64,000 bases of DNA from Lindgomyces ingoldianus (GCF_010093535.1 NW_022985227.1:16924-80923); one strand, 5' to 3'; counted from the first letter of the stretch, positions 36,715 to 49,553 are shown. Notes: generated by a model not told the origin, from the sequence alone. Numbers and translations: made by a program.

Positions 36715-37296
36715 CTTGCTTCGGGAAGCACTCAGGTCTTATGATGTTCCTAGGGGGGAAGTAGGACGGGTAATAGGGGCTAATCTGGTAGGGTGTACAG
36801 TCCTACGTACAGGCTATTGGGCTAATGGAGGGATGAAGAGTGACTAGATCATGGTTTGCCCTATGTGCAGCAGTAGGGAGGCTAGGGTTAAACAGTCCTA
36901 TTAGACAGGGTTAGAGGTATATATAGTGCAAGATATATAAATAGTATTGCAGCTTTTTAGAAAGCTAAATGCTACTTAGTCTATGTAAAAAATAAACTAA
37001 ATGTTAAACACACCTTTTAAAGGTTATTTAATATAGGAACTATATACATATATAGGGGACACTAAGGTGAGCTAGATAAGCTTATATAAGCCTACTAAGT
37101 AGGGCTTGCTAAGCTTCTTTAGACTTGCAGGACTTATGTCCTATTCTCTTATTAGACAACGCATTCTTCTATAATCTTAGGTAGCTGTGCTACCTCCGCG
37201 TCCTCTGCTTAGTCTGTAAGCAAGTCCTGCTCTAACTATACTATATTATGGAGCATCCTAGGTGGAGTTACGCTGGTCTAACTGTAGACTGTAACA
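36715..37296 (-). repeat. 3' LTR of the minus-strand gypsy element
   Basis: 582 bases, mutated over its whole length. It is paired with 47911-48502, and differences are C-to-T and G-to-A at CpA and CpG. Confidence 0.9.
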
Positions 37297-40200
37297 CGCT
37301 GCCCCTTCTTCCTAGCAGCGTCCTTGCTGCTCTGCTTACACAACTGTGTTAGTAAGGGCTTATTTATAATGTTAGTGCTTTTCTGCTAAAAAGCATTTCT
37401 AACATCTATTTTTTTATGCTAAATAGCTTGCTAGTTTTGTTTATTTTATTATCCTTATGTTATTTATTATTTTAACCCTCTTTACTAAATAAAGATAAGG
37501 CCCTATAGCGCTTACTAATTCTTAGAGTTGTCTTATGTGTTAACTTTATCCTTAGATAAGTGCGTTAAGTGTGTAAAAAAAAATAGTAAATGCAACACCT
37601 TTATTTCTAATGTTATGTAAGATTGTTTAAAGAAAGAGAGGAAAACACTTCTTTAAAAAGTAGTTACTGCAAAGGCTTAAAAGTAAGACCTTAATAATAA
37701 AATGTTATGTTAGGTCTAGAAGACTTTAGAGGTAAAGGCTAGAGAGTGTTCTAAACAAGATTATATCTAAAAGTTATTAAATTTATTAGAAGCTTATTAC
37801 ATAAAGTACCTAAAAAAGAACCTATCTTCCTTAGATAAGATAGAAGCTCTTAAGGCTAAAGTAAAGGGCTGTTCCTCTTTTTAACTGTTATTAGCTAAGA
37901 TTTATCTTTAAAGGCTGCTGCTATTTTGTAATAACATAGCTGTTCCTTTTAATATAGGTGCTTTATTGCCTAGCTAGTTTCTTTTAGATAAGCCTAAAGG
38001 TACTTTTATACTAACAGCTGCGTGTTTCTTAAATTCTTAGCTAGTTTTTATGTGTTTTTACTAGTAAGCTACTCTTTTTATTTTACTAGAAATTCTTTTT
38101 AGTTTTTTTAATTACTAATAATATGTTTAACTTTATATTCTACTTCTTTGTCCTTTTATTTTTAAGTAGATAAGGGGACTTTCTTAGGTGCTTTTTCTAG
38201 TCTAGAGATGTAGAACTACAGGTGTATCTTTATATGCAGGGGAAGCTTAAGCTTGCAGTTGTTCTATTAGGTCTAGAGGACTTTATATAGTCCTATTTTT
38301 TTTTCTGCTAGCTTCCTAGAAGGTCTAGGTATCTTAAGGTTCTTAGTGTTAAGATACATGTAGTCTTCTAGGTAGATTTCTAGTCCTAGTTGTTGTAATT
38401 TGTTTACATACTTTTCTATTGTTGCTCTGCTAGATCTTACTTTAATAGCTACCCTTTTATGTATCTAATGTAGGTCTGTTAGCTAATCTATTAATTCTTA
38501 TAAGTTTATAAGTTAACTTCTGTGCAATATAAAGTATAGGTTATATCTAAAATTAGCTTTATATAGCGTTTCTTTTATTATAGCTAATTCTATGTTATTA
38601 ATTACTAACTGCGCTATTAAAAGCTATTCTAGCTAGTTATTCTAAGCATAGAAAATGTACTTTCTTAAATATTTTTCTATTTCTGCATTTACTCTTTTAG
38701 TCTGTCTGTCTGTTTGCAGGTAGTAGGCTGTTAATAGCTTGTGTGCTATGCTAAGGTGCTGCATTACTGCTTTCTAGAAACTGCTAGTAAATAGCTTATC
38801 TTAATTAGAGATAATAATCTTAGGGCATTTATATACTAATATTATGTTTTGCTTTAATTTATAAATAAATTTCTTAGCTATTATTATTTTTTCTAAGGGC
38901 TAAGTGTGTAGATACTTAGTAGTTTTATCTAAAGCTACTGTAATTATGTTGCACATCCTGTCTGTTTCTAGTTCTTTAGATAGGGGTAATTTTATAATAA
39001 AGTCTATTATAATTATTGTCTATAGTAGCTTTAGTGCTTTAATTAGTTAGAGATATCTATAGGCCTTATGCCTTCTTAAGTTGTTCTTGTTGTAGGTATT
39101 GCATTCTCTAAGCACCTCTGTGCATAGTTGCTTTACCTTTAGTATTTATTATAGTATAGCAGCCCTTAGCTTCTTCTAAAGGGTGCCTATTTCTAGATGT
39201 CTAAACATTAGAGATTTGTAATATTCTTAAATTAAGTTCTTCTATCCTTACTTGCTAGCTGTAAGCATGTAAAATTCTTTTATAAGTTAGAGTCTATTAT
39301 AGACTTATTTTTCTTTAGTTTTCTTAAAGAGTGTAAACTTTTTAGTTCTTTTTTTTTCTTTATTAAAGTAGTTTAGTCTTTAGCTAAGAGTGTTAGCCTA
39401 CTAGTTTTGTGCTCTAGGCACATGCTTAATAATATAGTTAAACTATGTAAGTTTTATTACCTATTTTATATGCATTAGTAATAGTTTCTTTACTAACAAG
39501 AATGTAACTAAGTTTACATAGTTAGTTATAATATTAAATAGCTTTACTATTTTATGTAGCTCTATAGCTTATACTTTTACAGCATTTAATATTGCTTTTA
39601 GCTCTTTGTTAGGTATACTGTAGCCTGCTTTAGGTCCTAAGAACTTAGTAGAGTAGTATGCAACTAGGTGCTATTTTCTGTCTTCCTGCTTTTAGTATAA
39701 CGCAGCTCTACTAGCTCTAAGAGATGCGTCTGTGTAGATCTTTATTTCTAATTATAGGTTATACATTCTTAATACTAGTTTATCTATTATAGCTTATTTT
39801 AGTGTTATAAATGCTTTATTTATTTTTAGAGTTTAAACAAACTTTGCTATTACCTACTTCTTAGTTATAGTGTTTGTTAATAGTATAGTAATTTTTAAGT
39901 AGTCCTTAATTATTTATCTAACATAACTTAATAGTCCTAGGAATCCCTTTACTTTCTTAACTGTCTAGGGTTCTAGCTATTTAAGTACTTTCTATACTTT
40001 AGCTAGATTAATTTTTATTTCTTCTTTATTAATTATAAATCTTAAGTATTTTGTTTTAGTAATATAAAACTTATATTTAGAGAGCTGTAGGTAAAGTCTA
40101 TACTTTCTAAGCTGTTCTAAAACTTTTTATACCTTCTATATGTAATCTTCTAGGGTATCCCTTAAATAGATAAGGACGTTATTTAAATATACTAGAGTAA

Positions 40201-40351
40201 AGACATCTAGATAAGGGTTAAGAGCTGTATTAATAATTTACTAAAACATTACTAAGGTGTTTGTTAGGCTAAACAGCATTACTAATAATTTATAAAGCCT
40301 CTACAGAGTTCTAAATGCTATAAGCTACTTATCTCCTTTTTATATCCTTAT

Positions 40352-40632
40352 TGTTAAATGGGCTCTGACAGCTAGCTGCTTATAGTATAAGCACTTAAGT
40401 AGCAAGAGTAAGAGTGGTGTACAGTGTGCACAGCGTACAAGATAGGTAAGGTAAAGGCAACATGTTTCTAGTTCTATTGCTCTTTGTCTTTCCTCTATAC
40501 AAAGAAAAAGGGGGATATCTAGATGTTTGCGCACAGAGGTTTGCGCACAAGCATTATGTAACATAGATACGTGATCCTGCTTGTGCGCGATTGTTTGTAT
40601 CTAGGCCGCGACACTGCTGCTGCGTACAGACA
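40352..40632 (-). repeat. LTR of the 4.1-kb element, left copy
   Basis: 281 bases, TGTTAAATG...ACAGACA. It is more mutated in its GC-rich end than the right copy (for example TTTGCGCAC for TTCGCGCAC). Confidence 0.9.
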
Positions 40633-41076
40633 CTAGCAACTTTTCTTTTTGTCTAAAGAGTTACCTTTTGTACGCGTTACCTCCCTTCTATCTGTGTAGG
40701 TCTATCTAATTATATTTTGCCTTTACTTTACCTTATTTGTTAGGACTTGCCTTAGTAATGCTGTATGTTAAGATAGGCTAGTTGCGCTATGTAGATAGCT
40801 TTATAAATAGTGTAGAGTGTTTTAGGCTATTATTATCTAGCCTTTGTGCGCTTGCCTTGTAAGTAATTTAGCAGTGTATAAACTGTTTTATGTGGGGTTT
40901 TGTGCTAGAATAGTGTGGGATCTTTGCGTAGGCAGGTGCGTAGGGAGGTGTATATAATAAGGTCTCCTCTTCTTCTTTACCTTCTCTTTTTTATTCTTTA
41001 CTCTCTAAGCCCTACTGTACTATTCTCTAGCTCTTTTCTCTTTTTATACAGTGCTAACAGTGACAGATACTCCCGC

Positions 41077-41089
<13 letters not shown>

Positions 41090-41141
<52 letters not shown>

Positions 41142-41142
41142 T
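41090..41142 (+). repeat. (CA)n(GA)n microsatellite
   Basis: About 14 CA units are followed directly by about 12 GA units, with no interruptions. It lies in the nested LTR element. Its CpA-rich strand is intact although surrounding CpA sites are mutated, so it either expanded after RIP or escaped it. Confidence 0.95.
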
Positions 41143-43800
41143 GTCTCTCTAGCCTTCCTCCTCTACCTCTAGCGCTGTTAGTGCGGGCGTCTTTAACGTC
41201 CTTATGCAGTCTAGCAGCCTAGGGCGCATTTATGTTACCCTTCTAACTAGTTTTGCTGCTAATTAGCAGTTTATTTAGTGTTTTAGCATAAACATATAAA
41301 TTTTTTAGCTCTTCTACTTCCTTCTTATATAAAATGCTAATTATAAATAAGCTAAGAAGTAGCATATAGCAGCTTTACTATTTTATAATATTAATGTTGT
41401 TTTACCTGCTAGCACTAATCTGCAGCTGTAGGCAGCAAAAGTTGTGCGTTGTAAGAGGTACTTCTATGCAGTTCTAGTCTAGAGTTGCAGTTAGGTTCTA
41501 GTAACTTTATATGCTTATTATTATAGCAGCACTACTAGTGCCTTTTCTTTTATTAAGTGTTATGTGTTAGCTAACTTCTAGGCTAATGCCTGCGCCTTAT
41601 GCGTATAGCAGAGCTGTAGTCTGCATTGTGACTACTATACATAAGGGGTGGTAGCTTTTTCTTCTTCTATATACTAGACAAATAAACTATCTTTTTTACA
41701 TATCCTTTTCTTCTAATCTTGTAATAAGAAAAAAAATAAGTGCATATAATAAAAAAATAAAAAAGATAGGCCTTATATAAAAGTGTTGTTAGTCTAGTTA
41801 GTCTAGAGCATCTTTGCGCACAAGATCTAGCTAGTCCACAGATGCTTCTATCTAGACAGAGAGGCAGTTAGTTAGGACTAATAATTAAAGAGCCTAGTTT
41901 AGTGTTTTCTTTATACATACATCTACTAGGTTATCTTTACTATTAATTTACTTTATTTTAGTAATTTCCCTTTTCTTATATAATTTATAGAGTAACATAA
42001 TATTAATTATAAGTTACTTTTTGCTAGTAGTGCTTAGCTTAATAAAGTAATTATATAAAGACTTTAAATCTGTGCAGATTACTACTAGGATTAGTAGTAG
42101 TTTAAGCGTTTATATAATTTACTATAAAGTTATACTAAAGGTAATTACATTATTAAACTCTCTAACTATTCTGTACAGTTTACTAGCAAGAACACTCCTA
42201 GTTACTCTTTTACACTTAGTAGAATTCTAGTGTATAATGTTGCTTAGTATTTTAAAGTAGTTACTTTACTCTGTACAGTTCTTATTGCCTAATATAATTA
42301 AAAATCCTAGCTATAAGCTAAGGTTCTTGTTGTTAGTAAATAATCTATCTGTAAAGATAAACAGCTTTGCATAATTAAGTTGCAATAGTAGAAAGGTAAG
42401 ACTGCGCTTACTATTATCTATCTACTATTAGATTTATGTGTTAAGTGTGTTAATGTTGTTATGTAAAGGGTCTATAGTTTGTGCAGTAATAGACAGGTTA
42501 AATGCTGCCTCTAGTTAACACATAGATGCAATATATGCCCCTCTTGCACATTACTTAACATATTGTTGTGCGGCATTCTTGTCCTCTAGGTTAATTGTAT
42601 AAAGGTGGCTTGCTTATCTCTTCTAAGTAAGGACTACTGTGTTGTGCGTAAGTTTAATCTTTCTACTATTAAACTTAATAGGCTGCTTCTTTGCTAGAAT
42701 AGTCTTACTCTTTGCGTAGAACTTTACCTTCTGCAGTTTTTTCTCTTCTCTTTGCGTAAAATCCTTTGTTATAATGCTTTAGGTGTTATATAAATGCTTC
42801 TAGTTATTTCTAGGGCCTATGTTGTGCATATAGTGCATATTTGCCTAACCTTCTAGGATATCTAGAAAGATGTCTGTGTACTAAGTTTCCTAAATATCTA
42901 GCTATTAACATAGATTAATAAAGATCCTTATTTTGTTTATAAAGATGTTATATAGTTAACTTGTGTAGTTATTATTTTTTTTTATGCTTTTTAGAATTAT
43001 ATAATCTTGTCTGCTAGGAGTTTTTCTTTAGCAGTTTCCCTCTAGGGTGGAAGTTTGTACAGGCTGTGATGTGGTATGGATTGTGCAGGTGGTATTAGTA
43101 GTGCATACACTACTGCAGGCGGTGGTGTGTACAATTGAGGGTGTGGAGCAGGCGTTAGGTAGGGTGGCATGTATTGTTTGTACAGTGATTAGTGTAGTGC
43201 TGGCTAAGGTGTAGGAGCAGGTGATGCTAGTATGTTTAGTGTTAATAGCAGCATTATGTTTAGTCTACTTCTGTGCAGAGCCTTATACAGTAATAGAGGT
43301 TACATATAAAGCCTTTCTAGTGCAATTGCCTTCCCTTATGCTATATTATACAGCTTCTAGGCTTAGGTACCTTTAGTGCCTAGCTGTAGTGTGATTTCCT
43401 TGTCCTCTAGCACTTATATAAGCTCCTTTTTAAACATGTAGCTAAGTGCTAAGAAGTCTTATAGTGTCTATTCTTTAAAATCCTCTATGTACGCACTTAG
43501 AAGGGTAGCGCTCTTTTAAGTTGTTATGCGTAGATTAGCAATTGCGCAACTTATGTATAATTAAGTCTACAGGCTTGTTAGAGCCTCTAACATGTTAATC
43601 TTGTTATTCTAGTACTCTAGGCTAGTCTTGTTCTGTAGTGTTGCCTTTAATATCCCTATGTCCTTTATAAGTTGTTTATATAATAGGAATTGTTCCTTAT
43701 TCTTCCTGTTATTACGCAGAGTTGTTAGTTGCTAATAGGATTTTATTATAATAGTATAGTTAATTGCTTTTCTAGTAGATTGCGCAGGTACTGCTGTTAT

Positions 43801-44157
43801 CTAGCTGCTAGGTTGTGCAGCTTTAATAGCTTTAGTGTGCGCCTTGCACTATCTCCTCTTTACTTTGTACAGTAGCAGAGCTTGCTGTGTAATGTAAAGG
43901 ATTAATGTGCTATTGTCTAGCTGCTAGGTTGTGCAGCTTTAGTGGCTTTAGTGTGTGTCTTACACTATCTTCTCTTTACTTTGTACAGTAGCAGGGCTTG
44001 CTGTATAATGTAAAGGATTAATCTGCTATTCTAAGGAATAAGTAATAAAACAAAGTACCTTATAAGGCGTAGGTACTCTGCTGTTACTCTTTCTAAAAGA
44101 TAAGTAACAAAACAAAGTACCTTATAAGGCGTAGGTACTCTATTGTTACTTTTACTA
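43801..44157 (+). repeat. Two adjacent tandem duplications
   Basis: A 116-base unit occurs at 43801-43916 and 43917-44032. A ~62-base unit containing ACAAAGTACCTTATAAGGCG occurs at about 44032-44093 and 44094-44157. Both lie just inside the right LTR of the 4.1-kb element, in its leader region. Confidence 0.85.
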
Positions 44158-44189
44158 ATTTATAGTTAATTAAATTAACTACTAATTAG

Positions 44190-44470
44190 TGTTAAATAGG
44201 CTCTAACAGCTAGCTGCTTATAGTATAAGCACTTAAGTAGCAAGAGTAAGAGTGGTGTACAGTGTGCACAGCGTACAAGGTAGGTAAGGTAAGGGCAACA
44301 TGTTTCTAGTTCTATTGCTCTTTGTCTTTCCTCTGTACAGAGGAAAAGGGGGATATCTAGATGTTCGCGCACAGAGGTTCGCGCACAAGCATCATGTGAC
44401 ATAGATACGTGATCCTGCTCGTGCGCGATCGTTCGTATCCAGGCCGCGACGCTGCTGCTGCGTACGGACA
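44190..44470 (-). repeat. LTR of the 4.1-kb element, right copy
   Basis: 281 bases. Its last ~110 bases are nearly unmutated, keeping many CpG sites (CGCGCACGAG, GCCGCGACGC on either strand). Confidence 0.9.
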
Positions 44471-47400
44471 CTTATTTTATTAAATCTGTCTTGTATATTA
44501 AACTTTGTAAAGTACTAGGTTCCTTTTAGTTAGTTTATAATGTTCTATATAATTAGTAGAGGAAACTAATCTTAGATTATGTTGTTATTTAGGGTTCTAT
44601 AGTCCTAACAGACTTATATTTTTCCTCCTTTTTTTTTTGCAAAGACTACTGCTAAGGCTATAGAACTGTAACTTTCTTAGATATAGCCTTATACTAACAT
44701 CCTATTAACATACTCCTGCAAAGCCTTCTTTTGTGCCCTAGTTAGAAGGCAGAGCTTATGCGTTTTTAGGTTATAATCTTTTATTAAGTTAATAGCGTAG
44801 TCCTAAGGCTAGTGCAGTAGTAGTTTTTTAGGGTCTTCTAGTGTTTTAAACATGTCCTTGTAGTCTTTATATTTAGGCAAAATTTAACCTTCTTCTTAGA
44901 CTTGTACAACACTAATTTATTTTATGTCTTTATCTACTTTAATTTTCTTATAAGAGACTTCTTTAAGTTCTTTTTTTATTATTTTTATTACTTAAGCTTT
45001 TAGCTTTTAGTAAGGGAATTTCTAGGGCTTCCTTTTCTTAGAGTAGTAACTGCTACCCTGCTTAGCTTGTTTATAGACTAGGCATCTGTTGTCATGGCAT
45101 GCTGACTAGGTTATGTGTGCGTAGTTGTTAGGGGTTTCTATAGTTATAGTTCTCTAATTAATTGCAGAATTATAAGTTCTAAGCTAGTTATAGCCTAAGA
45201 TTACATTATATTTGCCTTTTAGTTTAAGTATGTTTATAAATCTCTAATCTTTTATATTAGAGGTCTTAAGGTCCTTTTTATAGGTTTCTAGGTTAATTTA
45301 TCCTCTGCTGTACTTAATTAATAATGCGTTAGCAAGGGTCACCTTAAACAAGTTCTTTTTTATGTAGAATAGTATGCCTTACTTATTTACCTAATTCTTA
45401 TTTATAGTAGTAAAGGTGCATCTACTATCTACAAGGGCTAATCTAGGCTATCCTTTATACGTAAAGGTGGTTATTAGGCTGTGTCTTGCCCTTTGCCCTA
45501 CTATAATTACTGCAGATATGTTATGTTTAACTTCTTTATTAAAAAGAGGATAGAGATTAATATCTTATAAGTTATTATTAAATTTATTTTTCTTTTTTTT
45601 ATAGATTTAATGTTTTTAATTACAGCAGTTAGCTGCTTTACATTTATAATCTTTAACTAGATAGTATAACATTAGGTAGTCTTTTTTTCTTACTGCCTTC
45701 TACTAAAAGTAGTAGAACCTATAGTTTTCTTATTTATTACACTTTATTTATAGTTCCTGCTTATAAGAGGGAGCTGTCTAACAAGTGTAATAATTTGTAG
45801 TTTTGCAGGCTAAGGCTGTTCCTTACTATAGGCAACTGTTATAGTTCTTTTTCTATGTAGGCTACTATCCTGCTTAATGTTTATTGTCCTAGTGTTTAAC
45901 ATAGTATCATTGTGTACACTAGTACTAGGGGTATGGACAATTGTTAGGTCTATGTAGCGTGTTAAGGGGACTTTTCTAAGTCTACTAAGAGTATTCTTTT
46001 GTTTATACTAACTGTACAGGGTGCTCTTTCTATTAGCACTTGCTTGTGCTATAGGTGCTGCTTTTATAGAAGACACATTATCTATAATTTTGTTGTACTA
46101 CAAGAGCTTTTCTAGAGATTGCTAGGCTTAGAAGCAGTGTCTTAGGTTTCTTAGGCGCTAGTTGTAGTACCTTAAACCTAGCAGGTTTACCTAACTATTC
46201 TAGCTTTTAATTTCTAATTTTAGTAAAAAATTACTATTACTCTTTTTTATTTATAATATTATATTTAACTTTAGCTATTCTTTATATAATGTTAAATATT
46301 AAGTAGTTATTGCTAATGTTTATTTAGTAAAGCAAGACTATGCAGTTACTTAAGTAGTTATGTAGTAACCTACACTTCTAGCACCTGCATCTCTAAAACT
46401 GTTAGAAAAGCTCTCTTGCTAAAGTACTAAGGGTCTAGTCTTAGAGGGGGAACTATTTCTCTCTTTTCTAAATATTTATAATATATCTCTAGATCTAAGT
46501 CTCTTCTTTATATTCTTTAAAAATTATAAGGTCCTGCAACACTATATTAAAGCTACTAAAATTTTAAATAACTACTTTCTAATACACTTTAGGGCAGTTA
46601 TTTAAAAAGTAGTTTCCTCTGCATTACTAGTAAAGTCTATTATTTAGTCTTTCTTGTATTTTCTTATCTATAAGGCTATATTTAGCAGTAATAGCTTTTA
46701 TTATTGTAGTAGTATTTTTATTCTCCCCCTTCTAAAAGTCTAGGCAATTTTAGCAGAAATGTCCTACTTTTCTATAGTTTAAGCAGGCCTTGTTCTCTAG
46801 CCACTTTTATTGTTTCTTTATAAGAGGCAGCTTATTGCGTTCTAGAACTTAGCTCTTTTTAGAGAGGGGGCTCTATGTGTGCTTTGCATAACTAAGGTCT
46901 ATTAGTTTTTTATTATATTATAAAAGCTTCTTTTTCTTAGGGACAAATTCTAGTTTTTAAAAAGTTCTCTTTAATTTCTTTTCTTTTTTATGTTCTCTAT
47001 AATAATTATTATAGGTTGTGGCTTTTTTAATATAGTCTTTAAAAGTAGTTAGTTAGTTTATGTGCATAAACTTATCTTTTACTTTTTTATTTAGTCTGTT
47101 ATAAAACATGCAGCATAAGGCTTTCTAGTTGTTCTATCTACAGATAGCTATTTGCTCCCTAAAACACGCTGCATAGTTCTAGACTAGTCTGCTGCCTTGT
47201 TTTATATTGTCTAGTTAGTTAGCTGCAATTTTTTTTTTGTCTAGGGTCCTGTAGATAGCTAATAGAGCTGCTTTAAAATTTTTAACACTACTAAATACTT
47301 CCTCTATTTTAGAATTAAGTAGGGCGCTGTTAGCTCTAAAGTCTATCTAGTTATTAGTGTAGAGTTAGAACTAGATTATAAAAGGGCCTTCTAAGTGTAG

Positions 47401-47910
47401 TCCTATCTAGGGAATTATTTCTGCGTTAGTTTAAAATGCTCTCTTGTTATACTACATATAGAGGTAGCATTAGGTAAAGAATAGTTAAAGGTTTTTTAAT
47501 AATTTTTTAAAAGGCTTTAAGAGAGCTAGTCTTAAGGCCTTTTTAGCTGCAACACTTGCTTTATTTATTAAGATGTTTTAAACTTTTGCTAGTTCTACTT
47601 ATAATTTATGTATCTAGTAGGCTTAGGTAGTGGCTTTATAGGGGTTAATAAGAGGCAGAGGGTTTTATAAATTTATAGTTTTTTTTTTGCAAAAGTTAGC
47701 TATCTCTTACTTAAGTTTTAATAATTTGCTAACTTTATTACTAATCTGCTAGAGTTTCTTAATGTTGTCCTAGATAAAGTTAATCTATTCTGCCAGAACA
47801 GCTTTACTTTAGGTAGGAACTTCTATAGATCTAGATAGCGCAGCGTAGGCTATGTTAGAATCTAAATTGTGTTAAGAGGTTACTATACTTTTTAAAAAAG
47901 TAGTGTTTAA

Positions 47911-48502
47911 TGTTATAATTCTTACTTTAGGAAGCACTTAGGTCTTATAATGTTCCTAGGGGGGAAGTAGGACAGGTAATAGGGGCTAATCTAGTAGGGT
48001 GTACAGTCCTACGTACAGGCTATTAGGCTAATAGAGGGATAAAGAGTAACTAGATTATAGTTTACCCTATGTGCAGCAGTAGGGAGGCTAGGGTTAAACA
48101 GTCCTGTTAGACAAAGTTAGAGGTATATATAGTGTAAGATATACAAATAGTATTACAGCTCTTTAAAAAGCTAAATGCTACTTAGTTTATGTAGAGAATA
48201 AACTAAACATTAAACACACCTTCTAAAGGTTGTTTAATATAGGAACTATATACATATACAGGGGACGCTAAGGCGAGCTAGACAAGCCCACACAAGCCTG
48301 CTAAGCAGGGCTCGCTGAGCTCCCCTAGACTTGTGGGACTCGCGTCCTATCCTCCTATTAGACGACGCATTCTTCCATGATCTCAGGTAGCCGTGCTACC
48401 TCCGCGTCCTCCGCTTGGTCTGTAAGCGAGTCCCGCTCCAACCGTACCATATTGTGGAGCATCCTGGGTGGAGTTACGCTGGTCCAACCGTAGACCGTAA
48501 CA
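47911..48502 (-). repeat. 5' LTR of the minus-strand gypsy element
   Basis: 592 bases. It is mutated from 47911 to about 48255 and essentially unmutated from there to 48502. The state changes within the LTR. Confidence 0.9.
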
Positions 48503-49173
48503 ATTAGCCACAGCTGCCAGCTAGGGGGGAAATCCTCGCGCATTTAGCTTAAGTATGTGCTAAACAATCACCTGCTCCTTATTATTGTCTAGCTTCTGTA
48601 AGTTAGCTGTACAATTAGCTTAGGAAGGTTGTCTAGCGCGTTAGTCGCTTATTGTCTTTTAAGAGACTCTGTAGATAGCTGCAGCGTGTTAGTTAGAGAG
48701 TGTTGTGTCTTGTTTAAGAGCCTAGAGCGTAAGCTGCATCTAACGTTCCTTTAACGCGTTTAAGTAGTGTTGTTAGGAATGCATTAGTGTAGGAAGGGTG
48801 GTGTGGTGGGGTCTTGGCAAAAGTGAGCGACTCGGGTGTGTGAGCAACTCGCCTATGAAGTACGTTATAATATATTCTTAATGTATTCCTAATATATTTA
48901 AACTAACTACAACCTAGCAGCTGCACTTTTTAATGCACCTACTGTTGTGCAGCTATAGGTTAATCCTATTATAACATAGAAGAACAACTTTAATTTCTTG
49001 TATCGTGTTCCTGTTGCAAGTAAACCTAACATATTAACATTAATAGTAATAAATAATTCTGCTAGTTTAGAGGAAAATAAAGAAACTTTTATATAAGCTA
49101 TTATTAGCAGAGCTTGCTCTGCTTATTATATTCGGGTTTGCAGAACGAAAAGTTTAGCAGAATCTCCTCTTTT

Positions 49174-49418
49174 NNNNNNNNNNNNNNNNNNNNNNNNNNN
49201 NNNNNNNNNNNNNNNNNNNNNNNNNNNNNNNNNNNNNNNNNNNNNNNNNNNNNNNNNNNNNNNNNNNNNNNNNNNNNNNNNNNNNNNNNNNNNNNNNNNN
49301 NNNNNNNNNNNNNNNNNNNNNNNNNNNNNNNNNNNNNNNNNNNNNNNNNNNNNNNNNNNNNNNNNNNNNNNNNNNNNNNNNNNNNNNNNNNNNNNNNNNN
49401 NNNNNNNNNNNNNNNNNN
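49174..49418. other. Assembly gap (245 N)
   Basis: An unresolved run of N. Any frame crossing it is meaningless. It lies inside the insertion in MULE copy 1, so the length of that insertion is not exact. Confidence 1.
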
Positions 49419-49553
49419 GCATCGGTGTGTCGGGGTGTCAGATATGCGCACCTACTGTCAAGACAGGAGGAACGCTGGACAAAAGCTGCTACATAGTACA
49501 AGCAATAAGCTCAAACAGTATGTTGCAACAAATTGCAGCATGTTGCAAGCTGG

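Larger units (their letters stand above)
40352..44470 (-). mobile_element. 4.1-kb LTR element nested in the gypsy RT
   Basis: Two 281-base LTRs (40352-40632, 44190-44470) are flanked by CTTAT (40347-40351, 44471-44475). A purine tract (AAAAAGAAAAG on the minus strand) lies next to 40632, so it reads minus. The interior is too short for a complete element. A possible gag cysteine/histidine region lies near 42840, but no RT was recognised, so it is probably non-autonomous. It is the innermost and therefore youngest level of the nest. Confidence 0.88.
37800..47900 (-). pseudogene. Gypsy Gag-Pol remnant, interrupted
   Basis: Minus-strand blocks in order are: Gag (about 47900-46800); a zinc-knuckle relic CLNYRKVGHFC.NCLD (about 46790-46740); protease ALVDSRCTFTTINKN (about 45440-45400), with G expected where R is seen; the start of RT with a QDYRAL-type region (about 44660-44500); the rest of RT after the nested element with VYLNNVLIY (about 40192-40166), catalytic DD changed to NN, and KYLRFIINKEEIKIN; RNase H (about 39700); and integrase (about 39100-38200). 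These enzymes copy element RNA to DNA and insert it. Stops occur throughout. Confidence 0.82.
36715..48502 (-). mobile_element. Full-length Ty3/gypsy element with a second LTR element inside
   Basis: LTRs 36715-37296 (582 bases) and 47911-48502 (592 bases) read TGTTA...GTAACA on the plus strand and are flanked by ATTAG (36710-36714, 48503-48507). Coding order and a purine tract (AGGAAGAAGGGGCAGCG, 37297-37313 complement) show minus orientation. The net length without the nested 40352-44470 element is about 7.66 kb. It belongs to the same LTR family as the solo LTRs at 49554 and 34875/63135. Confidence 0.92.
35197..48865 (-). mobile_element. Fot1/pogo-like transposon D, split by a gypsy element
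   Basis: TIRs ACGTACTTCATGGGCGAGTC and its inverted partner are flanked by TA (35195-35196, 48866-48867). Without the gypsy element (36715-48502) plus duplication it is 1876 bases. It runs opposite to copies B and C. The corresponding site in MULE copy 2 (about 62565-62585) is uninterrupted, confirming the insertion. Its ends and transposase C-terminus are among the least mutated Fot1 sequence in the window. Confidence 0.88.

Noticed and set aside
40915..41172. 85-codon plus-strand frame containing a Thr-His / Arg-Glu run
   Set aside because: It is a translation of the CA/GA microsatellite inside an LTR element.
44175..44471. 98-codon minus frame, repeated in part at 40340-40564
   Set aside because: It coincides with the LTR of the 4.1-kb element and its second copy; no domain.
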